The position numbers and the translations under genes were made by a program. The notes beneath the pieces are model-generated. The model was not told the origin of the DNA. It did not search any database and saw nothing but the letters and a program-made list of their open reading frames with translations. From the NCBI GenBank assembly GCA_016714225.1, contig JADJNS010000027.1, positions 1 through 64,000 of the forward strand: DNA of 64,000 nt. Reading direction: 5' to 3'. Source of the DNA: Archangiaceae bacterium (GTDB taxonomy: Bacteria > Myxococcota > Myxococcia > Myxococcales > Myxococcaceae). Shown here one piece after another: positions 53,263 to 64,000 of the stretch. Each line of letters opens with the position of its first letter. Positions within the stretch are counted from its first letter, which is position 1.

Positions 53263-55671
53263 TCAGTAGCCCCCGCAGATGTCGACCGTCATGGAACCGG
53301 GAAATGGCTCGGTAGATTCGTCGATCGAGCGGAGAAACTCGACGAGATCCGTCAACTCTCGACCGTCGACCCGGCCGTGCGCGCCGAAGCGCGGCGCGAA
53401 CACCTCGGCGAGGGTGCGCGCCGCTCCAGAGTGAAAGTAGGGCGCCGAGGTGGCCAGCCCCAGCAGCGAGGGCGGGTTGAACCCCAGCGCACCCTGGGCC
53501 CGGGTGCCGTCGGTCTTCTTCTCGAGCGCGTCGGCGCCGTCGTAGGTGCCCACGTCGCGCAGCACGCAGGTGATGCGCTCGGGGCCCACGGTGAGCGCCG
53601 CGCCGCCGTCGGGGTTGGGCAGCCACTCGGGCGCCACCTTGAACAAGTCGCGGTTGTAGGCGGGCAGCTGCTGCTCACGCAGCTCGGTGCGCAGGCCGGT
53701 CGCCCGGGTGGGCGGCGCCCCGTCGTCGCCCGGCGCCGAGCCGTTCTTCAGCGGCGACGGCTGGTACGGCACCCGGCTCACCGTCCACTTCGGGCCGCCG
53801 TGGCAGGTGGCGCAGCCCCTCATCGAGAAGACCCCGCGGCCCCGCTCGACGGCACCGGGAGCGGCGTGCACCGGGCCGCGGTTGGGTCGCACCTGCTGAA
53901 CGAAGCGCTCGAGCTCGTGCCAGTCGCCCACCGACGACAGCTGCTCGACCACCCAGCGCGCGCTGCCCGAGAGGTTGTCGTTGCGGCTCACTCCGCCGTC
54001 GGCGTCGACGGCGATGGCGCGGTTCAGCGGTATCGGGGTGTCCATCGGAGCCGGGCCGGTGCAGATCGCCCCCCGGCCTCCGAGCAGGTTCCGGGTGACG
54101 CCCTCGACGTCGTAGACCTCGTCGAAGTTGGCCGACCAGTTCTGGGCGCGGTGGTCGGTCGGGTCGCCCTTGGCGAAGGTGCCGTCGAGCGCCGGGGTCT
54201 GCCGCGGGCCGGCGCCGAAGACCCAGGTCACGTTGTCCGACAGCCCGTCGGGGTGGCAGCTCGCGCAGCTCCCCACGTCGCGGAAGGACCAGCGATCTTG
54301 CCCGGTGTAGAAGAAGCGGCGGCCCAGCTGCAGCGCGGCCTCGCGCTCGCCCGAAGGCTGCGCCGCGTACGTGAAGGCGCGGCGCTGCTGCACCTCGAGC
54401 AGGGCTCTCCCCGTCCAGTCGTTGACGGTCACGCTGCCGTCTTCGCCGAGCGCCACGCCGATCGGCACCCCTGCCGCGTTGGGCGCTCCCGCGTCGGCGC
54501 CGGCGCCGCAGAACGGGTACGCGCAAGGCCCGCCCCCGGCAGAAAACGAGAGCGCCGTGCTGGTGCCGTTGCCGTCAACCCACAGCCGCATCGGCTCACC
54601 TCGCGCGACCCGGGCCCGCGCCACCCGGTTGGCCGCCTGCGAGAGCACCACCAGCGTCTCGCCGCGCACGTCGACGTCGAGGTCGACGGTGAGCCCGAGC
54701 AGCGACTCTTCGGGAGCGCCCTGCTCGCGCACCAGCCGCGGCAGCGCCACCGCGCGTGTTTCGCGGCGCCCCTCGAGGTCGAGCTCGGAGATCGCCGAGA
54801 ACAGGGTGGTCAGCTTGTGCAGCGGCGGCTGCGGCGACACGCAGGTGTAGGTGACGAAGGCCCGGGTGCCGGCGATGGCGATGGCCGCCAGCTGGTTGGG
54901 AGAGCAGGCCACGTGCGGGCCTTCTGTGCCGCTCGCGCCGGGCACGCCGAACCCGGTGTCGGAGATGGGGTTGAGCACGATGGTGGCCGTGACCACCTGC
55001 TGGCGGAGCTCGACCTCGGCCACCTTCCCCACCCGGCCGGTGTCCGAGCCCTCGAGCACCGGGGCGCCGTAGAACTGGGTGACGTACGCGTGCTCGTCGA
55101 GATCGTCGTCGTCGCCGTCATCGGTGATCGCCACCGCGCGCGCCACGCCCTCGAGCGGCACCCGGGTCACGGTGAGGTGCTCGGTGTCGACCACCACCGC
55201 CAGCGGCTCGCCCGAGCAGGCCACCACCGCCCGGCGGCCGTGGGGAGTGAGGGCCACGCCGGTCGGCTCGGAGCACACCGTCAGCCGCACCGTCGACGAG
55301 GGCGCCGTGCTCACCGCATCGACGCGCGCCAGCGCGCGGCCGTGGCGCAGCGTCACCCAGGCCAGGTTGCGGCGCGTGTCGACCGCCACCGACGACGGCT
55401 CGGCGCCGGGGTCGAAGAGGTTCAGCGTGGCGAGGGTCTGCTCACCGCGCTGCACCACCACGCCGGTGAGATCGGGGTTCACCGCCACGCGGTAGCTGCC
55501 GTCGCGCGCGGTGGCCAGGGTCGACGAGCGGCTCGCGCGCGCCGGGAAGCGCGTCGCGGACCCTGCGTCGGTGGGCTGACCGGAGTCGGTGCTGGGCGGG
55601 CTCTGCAGCTCGCAGGCACAGGCGGCTGCCATCGCCGCGAACAGCCGCGGCGCGATGTGGCGCTGGTTCAT
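53263..55671 (-). CDS. Beta-propeller / dihaem cytochrome c fusion lipoprotein
   Basis: The 802-residue protein has an export signal (residues 1-22, ending AAACACE, lipobox-like). Residues 50-430 form a YVTN/propeller-like region (VAVNPDLTGVVVQRGE, SSVAVDTRRNLAWVTLRHG, GVALTPHGRRAVVACSG). The C-terminal part has two haem c sites, CASCH (about 480) and CATCH (about 645), and a MauG-like TSAPYFHSGAARTLAEVFAP. This resembles MauG-related dihaem enzymes with an added sensor- or scaffold-like propeller. A GGAGG lies four bases before the ATG, and a near-consensus sigma-54 promoter about 37 bases upstream. It is the first gene of the operon with the second peroxidase, porin and cupredoxin. Confidence 0.85.
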   Translation of the reverse strand: MNQRHIAPRLFAAMAAACACELQSPPSTDSGQPTDAGSATRFPARASRSSTLATARDGSYRVAVNPDLTGVVVQRGEQTLATLNLFDPGAEPSSVAVDTRRNLAWVTLRHGRALARVDAVSTAPSSTVRLTVCSEPTGVALTPHGRRAVVACSGEPLAVVVDTEHLTVTRVPLEGVARAVAITDDGDDDDLDEHAYVTQFYGAPVLEGSDTGRVGKVAEVELRQQVVTATIVLNPISDTGFGVPGASGTEGPHVACSPNQLAAIAIAGTRAFVTYTCVSPQPPLHKLTTLFSAISELDLEGRRETRAVALPRLVREQGAPEESLLGLTVDLDVDVRGETLVVLSQAANRVARARVARGEPMRLWVDGNGTSTALSFSAGGGPCAYPFCGAGADAGAPNAAGVPIGVALGEDGSVTVNDWTGRALLEVQQRRAFTYAAQPSGEREAALQLGRRFFYTGQDRWSFRDVGSCASCHPDGLSDNVTWVFGAGPRQTPALDGTFAKGDPTDHRAQNWSANFDEVYDVEGVTRNLLGGRGAICTGPAPMDTPIPLNRAIAVDADGGVSRNDNLSGSARWVVEQLSSVGDWHELERFVQQVRPNRGPVHAAPGAVERGRGVFSMRGCATCHGGPKWTVSRVPYQPSPLKNGSAPGDDGAPPTRATGLRTELREQQLPAYNRDLFKVAPEWLPNPDGGAALTVGPERITCVLRDVGTYDGADALEKKTDGTRAQGALGFNPPSLLGLATSAPYFHSGAARTLAEVFAPRFGAHGRVDGRELTDLVEFLRSIDESTEPFPGSMTVDICGGY

Positions 55672-55705
55672 GGGTCCTCCCCGTTTCGTGTCGCGGGGGG
55701 ACGAA

Positions 55706-55722
55706 CAGCAACCGGTGTGCCG
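55706..55722 (-). promoter_or_regulatory. Sigma-54 (-24/-12) promoter of the MauG/cytochrome operon
   Basis: Minus strand reads CGGCAC-ACCGG-TTGCTG, against the consensus TGGCAC-N5-TTGCW: only the first base differs. The GG is at 55721-55720 and the GC at 55709-55708. The expected start of transcription is about 25 bases before the ATG, leaving room for GGAGG. The 16 bases GGCACACCGGTTGCTG are identical in the kinase promoter at 59042-59057. Confidence 0.75.
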
Positions 55723-55780
55723 GGGGAAGGCGGCGGCGCAAGCGTGCGTGGGGCTTTGGGTGGAGGGGAGAAAGGGAGCG

Positions 55781-55800
55781 ACACCGTGTCGACACGGTGT
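55781..55800. promoter_or_regulatory. Perfect 20-bp palindrome, probable enhancer or operator
   Basis: ACACCGTGTCGACACGGTGT equals its own reverse complement. It lies about 60-80 bases upstream of the -24 element of the redox operon, the usual place for an enhancer-binding protein site at a sigma-54 promoter. A repressor operator is the alternative. Confidence 0.65.
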
Positions 55801-55844
55801 GTGAGCGCGGGGGGGATCAGTGCGGAGACGCGCTGATCCGGCCG

Positions 55845-56045
55845 TTCACGTTCACGTTCACGTTCACGTTCACGATGAACGTCTCGCCGCCGGCTCGCTC
55901 TCGTTCGAGCCTCGGGTCAGATTTCGTAGCGCTGACACTGCCGTCCACGTCCACGTCCACGTCGGTTGGCCCGTTGGCTCAGGCTTCTTTCCACCTCTGG
56001 TTTGATTTCGCCGCCCTGACACTGACGTTCACGTTCACGTTCACG
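55845..56045. repeat. Three hexamer arrays separated by a repeated 21-base element
   Basis: TTCACG repeats five times at 55845-55874, TCCACG three times at 55944-55961, and TTCACG three times at 56028-56045. The second and third arrays are each preceded by the 21-base element GATTTCGYMGCSCTGACACTG. The third array begins 84 bases after the second. It could be a multi-site protein-binding region upstream of the redox operon, or a myxobacterial simple-sequence repeat. Confidence 0.75.
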
Positions 56046-56074
56046 TTGGAGTGGGTGGGTTGGGTCGTCTGCTG

Positions 56075-56515
56075 CTACGCGCGCACGCCGGTGGCGGGGG
56101 CTTTTGCCACGTCGTTGCACGCGGGCAGCTCGGGGCTCTCGCTGACCTCCATCTTGACCATGCCGCGGCGAAGGGCTTCTTGCTCGGCGAAGGGGAGCTG
56201 GGTCTTGGCGTCGAAGCGCGCCCCGGTCAGGTTCACCTGGTTGAGCTCGGCGCCGTTCGCCTTGGAGAGCAGCTCGGCGCCGCGCAGGTCGGCGTTGCTC
56301 AGGTCGGCCTTGTGCAGGTACGCGCCGGTGAGCTTCGCGCCGCGGAAGTCGGCGCCTCGCAGGTCGGCTCGGCCCAGCTGGGTCTTCGCCAGGTTGGCAC
56401 CGCGGAGGTCGGCGTTCTGCAGCTTCGCCTCGAAGAGGTACGCACCCCTCAGATCCTTGCCCTGCGCCGCCGCCGTGCCCGCCACCACCATCGCCATCAG
56501 GATCATCGTCTTCAT
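56075..56515 (-). CDS. Secreted pentapeptide-repeat protein
   Basis: The 146-residue protein has a signal peptide (MKTMILMAMVVAGTAAAQG). About 16 pentapeptide repeats of A(D/N)LXX type follow: DLRGAYLFEAKLQNADLRGA, NLAKTQLGRADLRGADFRGA and so on to about residue 105, forming a right-handed quadrilateral beta helix. The tail (PFAEQEALRRGMVKMEVSES) is not repetitive. Export distinguishes it from the cytosolic Qnr-type gyrase protectors, and its role is unknown. GGAGA lies about eight bases before the ATG. A near-consensus sigma-54 promoter sits 39-55 bases upstream, so it probably belongs to the same control circuit as the redox operon and the kinase. Confidence 0.88.
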   Translation of the reverse strand: MKTMILMAMVVAGTAAAQGKDLRGAYLFEAKLQNADLRGANLAKTQLGRADLRGADFRGAKLTGAYLHKADLSNADLRGAELLSKANGAELNQVNLTGARFDAKTQLPFAEQEALRRGMVKMEVSESPELPACNDVAKAPATGVRA

Positions 56516-56553
56516 GGTCGGTCTCTCCGTCGCGCTGCGTTCGGGTGGGCCTT

Positions 56554-56570
56554 GAGCAGCCTCCGTGCCA
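56554..56570 (-). promoter_or_regulatory. Sigma-54 (-24/-12) promoter of the pentapeptide-repeat gene
   Basis: Minus strand reads TGGCAC-GGAGG-CTGCTC against TGGCAC-N5-TTGCW, with one mismatch (C for the first T of TTGC). GG is at 56569-56568 and GC at 56557-56556. It is about 40 bases before the ATG at 56515. Confidence 0.65.
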
Positions 56571-56646
56571 GCCCCGCTTCAGGTCGCGGCGGCGCGCCAA
56601 ACGCTCGAGAGCAGGCGCGTGCGCGGCCCCGGTGACACGTCACACC

Positions 56647-56664
56647 CTGACACGCGCGTGTCAG
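56647..56664. promoter_or_regulatory. Perfect 18-bp palindrome, probable enhancer site
   Basis: CTGACACGCGCGTGTCAG is its own reverse complement. It lies about 78-95 bases upstream of the -24 element of the pentapeptide gene, at enhancer distance. Adjacent is a shorter GTGAC-AC-GTCAC dyad (about 56632-56643). The TGACAC half-site recurs in the arrays upstream of the redox operon. Confidence 0.6.
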
Positions 56665-56676
56665 CCGCCCTCACCG

Positions 56677-59010
<2,334 letters not shown>

Positions 59011-59041
59011 TCTTTGAAAGGGGCCTCGGGAGCAAAACTTC

Positions 59042-59057
59042 CAGCAACCGGTGTGCC
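59042..59057 (-). promoter_or_regulatory. Sigma-54 (-24/-12) promoter of the Ser/Thr kinase
   Basis: Minus strand reads GGCAC-ACCGG-TTGCTG, preceded by A where T is usual. GG is at 59057-59056 and GC at 59045-59044. The 16-base core is identical to the redox operon promoter 3.3 kb away. Transcription would begin about 22 bases before the ATG at 59010. Confidence 0.7.
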
Positions 59058-59163
59058 TGCCTTCGCGGCGGGTTGGCCAGCCTCGTGCAGTGACGCCGTC
59101 GATCACCCCGCCAGTGACACACCGAATTCCCAACCCGACGCTTGGGGGTATAGGAGGCGCCCC

Positions 59164-60558
<1,395 letters not shown>

Positions 60559-60586
60559 GGGGTCGGCTCATGAGCCCCACGACCGC

Positions 60587-62056
60587 TCAGCGCAGCGTGC
60601 AGCACCGCTTCAGGTCGCCACCCATCGGCTCTTCGGCGGCGCCCTTGCCCTGCGGCGGCGGGCTCGGCTCGGCGCGGCGCGCGCCTCCCCCGAGATCGTA
60701 GAGCAGCCCGGTGAGGTACAGCTCGAGCTTGCCGCGCGTCTCCTGGGGCAGATCCAACGGGGGCGGGAAATCTCGGGGCAGCGTGGCGAGCTGGTCTTCG
60801 CTGGCCGGCCACTGCTGCACCCACACCTTGCCGCGGCGGGCCCAGGCTTCGGAGAAGCGGTAGGTGCTGCCGTCGAGGTTGCGCCCGAGGATCAGCACCC
60901 ACGCCAGGTCGCGGCTGACGTGGGCCACCTGGTCGACGCGAATGCCCTTGCGCAGCACCTCGCGCACCGCGGCCGGGTCTTCGAGGTGCACGGTCATGCC
61001 GTTCTTCTCTTTGAGCCGCCGGGCGCGGTCGAGATCGATGGCGCGGCGCGTGGCCACCCAGCCGCTCATCTCCGACGGCAGCGGGGGCAGCGCCGGCCGC
61101 GGGGCGGGCTGGGCCTGGCGGCGCACGAAGCGCACCACCCCGGCGCGGTTGCGCGAGATCCACCCCGCCTTGCCGCCCTCTTTCTCGAGCGCCGCCGACA
61201 GCCCGTCGAACGCCTTCGAAGCCTCGACCACCACGTCCCACCGGCGATCCCAGTCGAAGCAGTCGGCGAGGTGGGGTGAGGCGATCTCCTGGGCGCGAAT
61301 GCAGGTGGTGGCGGCCACCTCGGGAGAGCTCAGGTCGATCTCGGGGTCGGCCTCGGAGCCGATCAGCCAGCGGGCCAGATCGATGGGCCGCGCGAACGCC
61401 ACCCCGTCGGTGCCCGAGAACAGCTTCGAGGTGTTGATGCCCACCACCTCGCCGCGCGCGTTGAGCAGCGGGCCGCCCGAGCTGCCCGGGTTGATCGCCG
61501 CGTCGTGCTGAATGGTGGCGTGGTGCAGCGTGCTCACCACGCCGCTGGTGAACGACCAGACCGTCTCTTGCGGGTGCCCCAGCGCCAAGACCGGGTCACC
61601 CCGGCGCGGCTTCTCGCTCGAGAAGCGCGGCGTGGGGTAATTCGAGGTGTCGGCCGCGATGCGGATCACCGCGAGATCGAGGGTGGGGTCATCGCGCACC
61701 ACCACCGCGGGTATCATCTGCTTCTGGTTCTCGAAGAGGAACCGGTCGAGCCCGCCGTCCATCGGGGTGTAGCTGACGCGATCGGGCGCATAGAGCATCA
61801 CCCCGATGCTCTTCTGGTCTCCCAGCACGTGCAGGTTGGTCAGCACCAGCGAGCCGGGGCCCAGCACCAGCCCGGCGCCGTAGGTCGTCTTGCCGTCGCC
61901 CTTGCTCGAGACGATCAGCACCACGCTGGGCAGCGCCTCGCTCACCACCTCGGTGAGCGGGCGATCGCCGGGCGTGCCGACCGCCTTCGACGACCACCCG
62001 TCGAGGCGGTGCAGACAACCGGTGCTGAACAACGCAATCAGCAGGAGTGGCCGCAT
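60587..62056 (-). CDS. Trypsin-like serine protease lipoprotein (S1C/HtrA-like, no PDZ)
   Basis: The 489-residue protein starts with a lipoprotein signal (MRPLLLIALFSTGCLH, Cys14). The chymotrypsin fold has His in LVLTNLHVLGDQ, Asp in DPTLDLAVIRIA and Ser in AAINPGSSGGPLLNARGE, the HtrA-type motif. No PDZ domain follows; instead there is a helical C-terminal region to about 400 (VRFVRRQAQPAPRPALPPLP) and a domain of unknown kind (VREVLRKGIRVDQVAHVSRD). The ATG at 62056 is preferred because it gives the signal. The target is unknown; an envelope stress or processing protease is likely from the family. Confidence 0.86.
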   Translation of the reverse strand: MRPLLLIALFSTGCLHRLDGWSSKAVGTPGDRPLTEVVSEALPSVVLIVSSKGDGKTTYGAGLVLGPGSLVLTNLHVLGDQKSIGVMLYAPDRVSYTPMDGGLDRFLFENQKQMIPAVVVRDDPTLDLAVIRIAADTSNYPTPRFSSEKPRRGDPVLALGHPQETVWSFTSGVVSTLHHATIQHDAAINPGSSGGPLLNARGEVVGINTSKLFSGTDGVAFARPIDLARWLIGSEADPEIDLSSPEVAATTCIRAQEIASPHLADCFDWDRRWDVVVEASKAFDGLSAALEKEGGKAGWISRNRAGVVRFVRRQAQPAPRPALPPLPSEMSGWVATRRAIDLDRARRLKEKNGMTVHLEDPAAVREVLRKGIRVDQVAHVSRDLAWVLILGRNLDGSTYRFSEAWARRGKVWVQQWPASEDQLATLPRDFPPPLDLPQETRGKLELYLTGLLYDLGGGARRAEPSPPPQGKGAAEEPMGGDLKRCCTLR

Positions 62057-62082
62057 GGTGGCGGACACCCTAGCAAAGGTCG

Positions 62083-62793
62083 TCAGTACGGGTCGGCCTG
62101 GCAGGCGTCGACCGACGCCTGGCACGACCCACCGTCGGCTTCGCACCCGCCCCCGTCACAGCCGGCGCGGCAATCGAGCACCGCCTGCCAGAGCGAGGCC
62201 CCTGCGCCGCCCGAGACCGGCGTCGAGCAGTCACACTCGAGGGCCTTCTTGCAGGGGCAGTGGCCTGCCTTTTCACATTCGGTCAGCCACTCGATGTGTA
62301 TCGGCAAGCTGGGCCGCTTGCCGCCCACGTCGCTGGTGACCATCGCCGTGCCGGCCGACGCGCCGGGCAGCCAGATGGGTCGCGTGATTCGCGCCCCGTT
62401 CTCGTACGCGTACGTCGAGACGCTGTCGCGGTTGCGCGCGGCGAGCGCGCCATCGACGGTGACCTGGGTATCGTGCGAGATGCAGCTGGGCAGGTCCGTG
62501 CCACGCAGCACCAGCTGCACCGGCACCATCGCCGCGCCCTGACCGCCGTTGATGAGCCAGACCGGGTCGTTCGCGGAGAGCATTCGCGGCGGCAGGTCGA
62601 TGAGCGCTGCCGAGGTGCTGTAGCGCTCCGAGTCGATGCGCGGAGTGGCGAACTCCACCGAGTCGATGTGCCCGTTGCTCGGCGCGGAACACCCGTCGCT
62701 GGGCGGCGGCGCCGGGTTGCCGCACTGGCAGGCGAGCAACACCGCGATCGAGAGCCCACCGAGCACGACCAGCGTCAGCTTCTTCTCACTCAC
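62083..62793 (-). CDS. Cys-rich lipoprotein of unknown function
   Basis: The 236-residue protein starts at GTG with a lipoprotein signal (LTLVVLGGLSIAVLLACQCG). GAGGGG lies about seven bases upstream. The middle has a beta-rich stretch with Ig-like strands (PVQLVLRGTDLPSCISHDTQ, ARITRPIWLPGASAGTAMVT), possibly an IPT/TIG-like fold. The last 60 residues are Cys-rich (CEKAGHCPCKKALECDCSTP and CRAGCDGGGCEADGGSCQAS). No enzyme motif is seen. It is upstream of, and on the same strand as, the trypsin-like lipoprotein, with 26 bases between, so the two are probably co-transcribed. Confidence 0.75.
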   Translation of the reverse strand: MSEKKLTLVVLGGLSIAVLLACQCGNPAPPPSDGCSAPSNGHIDSVEFATPRIDSERYSTSAALIDLPPRMLSANDPVWLINGGQGAAMVPVQLVLRGTDLPSCISHDTQVTVDGALAARNRDSVSTYAYENGARITRPIWLPGASAGTAMVTSDVGGKRPSLPIHIEWLTECEKAGHCPCKKALECDCSTPVSGGAGASLWQAVLDCRAGCDGGGCEADGGSCQASVDACQADPY

Positions 62794-63015
62794 CCGACAC
62801 CCCTCAACCGGCCCGGCTCACCCAAGAAGACGAACACACCCGCGCGGCCCGGCCAGACGCTCGTCACAGTGGGACGATCGAGCAAGTCGCGTTCGAGACG
62901 CAAGCGATGCGAGGCGGACGCGAAGCGCGCGCGGAGCGGCCCCAAGTGTGGCCGTGAGCACGCACTGAGCGTCCAACGAAGCAGCGCGCCGCGTATCGGA
63001 CGCGACCCCAGAGCG

Positions 63016-63765
63016 TCAGCCGCCGTCGCGGGCCGGAGGAGGTCGCTCGCCCGGCTCCTTACGGCGCGCGACCAGCAGCGCCAGGGTGACGCCGGTCTTG
63101 CCGCCGAGATCTCGGTGCAGCTCGACTTCTTGCTTGAGCGACTTCGCCGCCTCGCTCGGAGCCCGCGCCAGCGCCGCGTCGACGCCCTTGTAGTACTCGT
63201 CGAGGTCGGCCTCGCTGGGCGTCTCGATGGTCTCGGGCTCGTAGCCGTGCTTCTCGACCGAGATCAGGCACTCGCGGGGGCTCAAGAGCGGCTGGCCGAT
63301 GCGCTTCTCCCAGAACTCGAGGGCGCCCTTGTTCGGCCGCAGCCCCACCCTCACCGGCCAGGTCAGCACCAGGCGCCCGCGCAGAGCGAGAATCTTGCGC
63401 AGCCGGGGCGCCGCCTCGTCGAGCGGCATCAGCATGCGGCCCAGCACCAGAATGCCGTCGTGGCTCTGGTCCGAGAACGGCAGCGCGCTCAGGGTGGGCA
63501 CCTTCGACACCTTCACCCGGTCTGACACGCCGGCCGAGGCCACCCGCGACTCGAGCGCCTTCAAGACCTGCTCGTCGCTCTCGGCCAGGGTCACCTCGCA
63601 GCCGAGCTCTTTGGCCAGCGAGATGCCCGCCGTCGAGCCGAACAGCTCGAGCACGCGGGCGGTGTTCGTCCAGTGCGCGGTGAGCGCAATGCGACGTGCC
63701 ACCCCGTCGGACGTGTAGAGACGCCGTGCCTCGGCAGGGAGGTAGAGGGGAAACGCGTCGGCCAT
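63016..63765 (-). CDS. Putative class I SAM-dependent methyltransferase
   Basis: The 249-residue protein has a Rossmann-like N-terminal part: ARVLELFGSTAGISLAKELG stands for motif I (E/D-x-G/F-x-G), and CEVTLAESDEQVLKALESRV carries the acidic residue that binds the ribose. FSDQSHDGILVLGRMLMPLD resembles motif IV (D-x-I/V). The Gly-rich loop is looser than usual, with Phe-Gly-Ser instead of G-x-G-x-G, so activity is not certain. A charged C-terminal tail is present. It begins with ATG at 63765, and there is no signal peptide. The next gene upstream on this strand is the DUF493 fragment, 38 bases away, so they may form an operon. Confidence 0.65.
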   Translation of the reverse strand: MADAFPLYLPAEARRLYTSDGVARRIALTAHWTNTARVLELFGSTAGISLAKELGCEVTLAESDEQVLKALESRVASAGVSDRVKVSKVPTLSALPFSDQSHDGILVLGRMLMPLDEAAPRLRKILALRGRLVLTWPVRVGLRPNKGALEFWEKRIGQPLLSPRECLISVEKHGYEPETIETPSEADLDEYYKGVDAALARAPSEAAKSLKQEVELHRDLGGKTGVTLALLVARRKEPGERPPPARDGG

Positions 63766-63803
63766 TTCAGGTCTTCACGCGACTACCATCGGCACCCGGG
63801 TAC

Positions 63804-64000
63804 TCACAAGTAGTAGAGGACACGCCGTTCCTTGTGCAGCGAATGGTAGATGGTCTGCCGCTGCTCTTCAGAGAGCAAGTAAACAGAGACCGTCAGTGAG
63901 ATGTACCGCCCCTGCCGGCTGGGCTGCTCGCTGATCGAATCGGGGCTCACCTCGGTTCCCAGCAGCCTCTTGAACAGCGCGCGAACGTACTCGCGAAAAC
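63804..64000 (-). CDS. DUF493/YbeD-family protein, 3' part only
   Basis: The last 65 codons lie in the window; the start is beyond base 64000. The readable part, YVRALFKRLLGTEVSPDSIS then RQGRYISLTVSVYLLSEEQR and VLYYL at the end, fits the small YbeD/DUF493 ferredoxin-like fold: R-x-x-R/G-x-Y-x-S-x-T-V-x-V in the middle strand and L-Y/V-x-x-L at the C-terminus. In E. coli YbeD sits beside lipoate genes; nothing here confirms that role. The pattern-based call is moderate. Confidence 0.65.
   Translation of the reverse strand, partial: FREYVRALFKRLLGTEVSPDSISEQPSRQGRYISLTVSVYLLSEEQRQTIYHSLHKERRVLYYL

Larger units (their letters stand above)
55672..56074. other. Upstream control region of the redox operon (403 bp)
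   Basis: No gene is seen. It holds, moving upstream from the operon start, a sigma-54 promoter (55706-55722), a perfect 20-bp palindrome (55781-55800), a stem-loop with arms GGATCAG/CTGATCC (55814-55839, GAGA loop), and three short hexamer arrays (55845-56045). Two near-identical 21-base elements beginning GATTTCG and ending CTGACACTG, at 55920-55940 and 56004-56024, stand before the second and third arrays. Translations of this region are low-complexity and not real proteins. Confidence 0.6.

Noticed and set aside
55797..56635. Plus frames through the hexamer arrays (Phe-Thr or Val-His repeats)
   Set aside because: They are translations of simple repeats, run antisense to the pentapeptide gene and have no start signal.

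Overview
The window is high-GC DNA from a member of the Myxococcota, most likely a Myxococcales/Cystobacterineae-type myxobacterium. The main signs are two secreted proteins ending in MYXO-CTERM sorting signals (Gly-Cys-Gly-Cys, a hydrophobic stretch, Arg-rich end), many lipoproteins with Asp-Ala-Gly/Gly-Gly linkers, a Ser/Thr kinase beside an FHA-type enhancer-binding protein, class II ribonucleotide reductase, and exopolysaccharide genes. Genes are packed, with many 1-4 base start/stop overlaps (TGATG, ATGA, GTGA). No tRNA, rRNA, CRISPR array, intact insertion sequence or prophage was seen.

Layout. 0-16 kb holds housekeeping and metabolic genes: ppk1, tatA, a tandem universal stress protein, long-chain acyl-CoA synthetase, an RpoH-like sigma factor, a GlcD-type oxidase, folE-queD, a five-gene coupled operon (2-hydroxychromene-2-carboxylate isomerase, isochorismatase-like hydrolase, membrane adenylate cyclase, Rieske protein, HACL2/ILVBL-like ThDP lyase), an ATP-grasp-like protein and a Bax-inhibitor-1 protein. 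16-23.5 kb looks like a haem or iron scavenging locus: two HmuY-family proteins, a TonB-dependent receptor and a HExxH metalloprotease in one overlapping operon, with a divergent subtilisin-like protease and an SGNH esterase. 23.5-24.9 kb is a gene-poor island with a long hairpin. 24.9-30.7 kb has pcm, a [2Fe-2S] ferredoxin broken by an in-frame TAG, nrdJ with NrdR-like boxes, and a riboswitch-like leader in front of a secreted carboxypeptidase-regulatory-like protein. 30.7-34.8 kb is polysaccharide assembly (EpsZ/WcaJ-type initiating transferase and two GT4 glycosyltransferases). 34.8-41.7 kb is a purine cluster (purH, a 960-residue zinc-ribbon/TPR protein, purD) preceded by a sigma-region-4-like gene that is frameshifted into purH, and a MerR-like regulator. 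42-50 kb has an MBL hydrolase, an MsbA-like ABC exporter, a Cys-repeat lipoprotein, dnaK and a lipid kinase.

50-60.6 kb is the most interesting block. An operon of a MauG-type peroxidase, a propeller-cytochrome c fusion, an outer-membrane porin and a cupredoxin, a secreted pentapeptide-repeat protein, and a Ser/Thr kinase each have a near-consensus sigma-54 (-24/-12) promoter. Two of those promoters are identical over 16 bases. Two of the three have perfect palindromes at enhancer distance. Next to the kinase is an FHA-AAA+ regulator whose GAFTGA loop is degenerate. Together they suggest a locally controlled sigma-54/phospho-signalling redox module. The window ends with a trypsin-like lipoprotein, a Cys-rich lipoprotein, a putative methyltransferase and the 3' part of a DUF493/YbeD gene.
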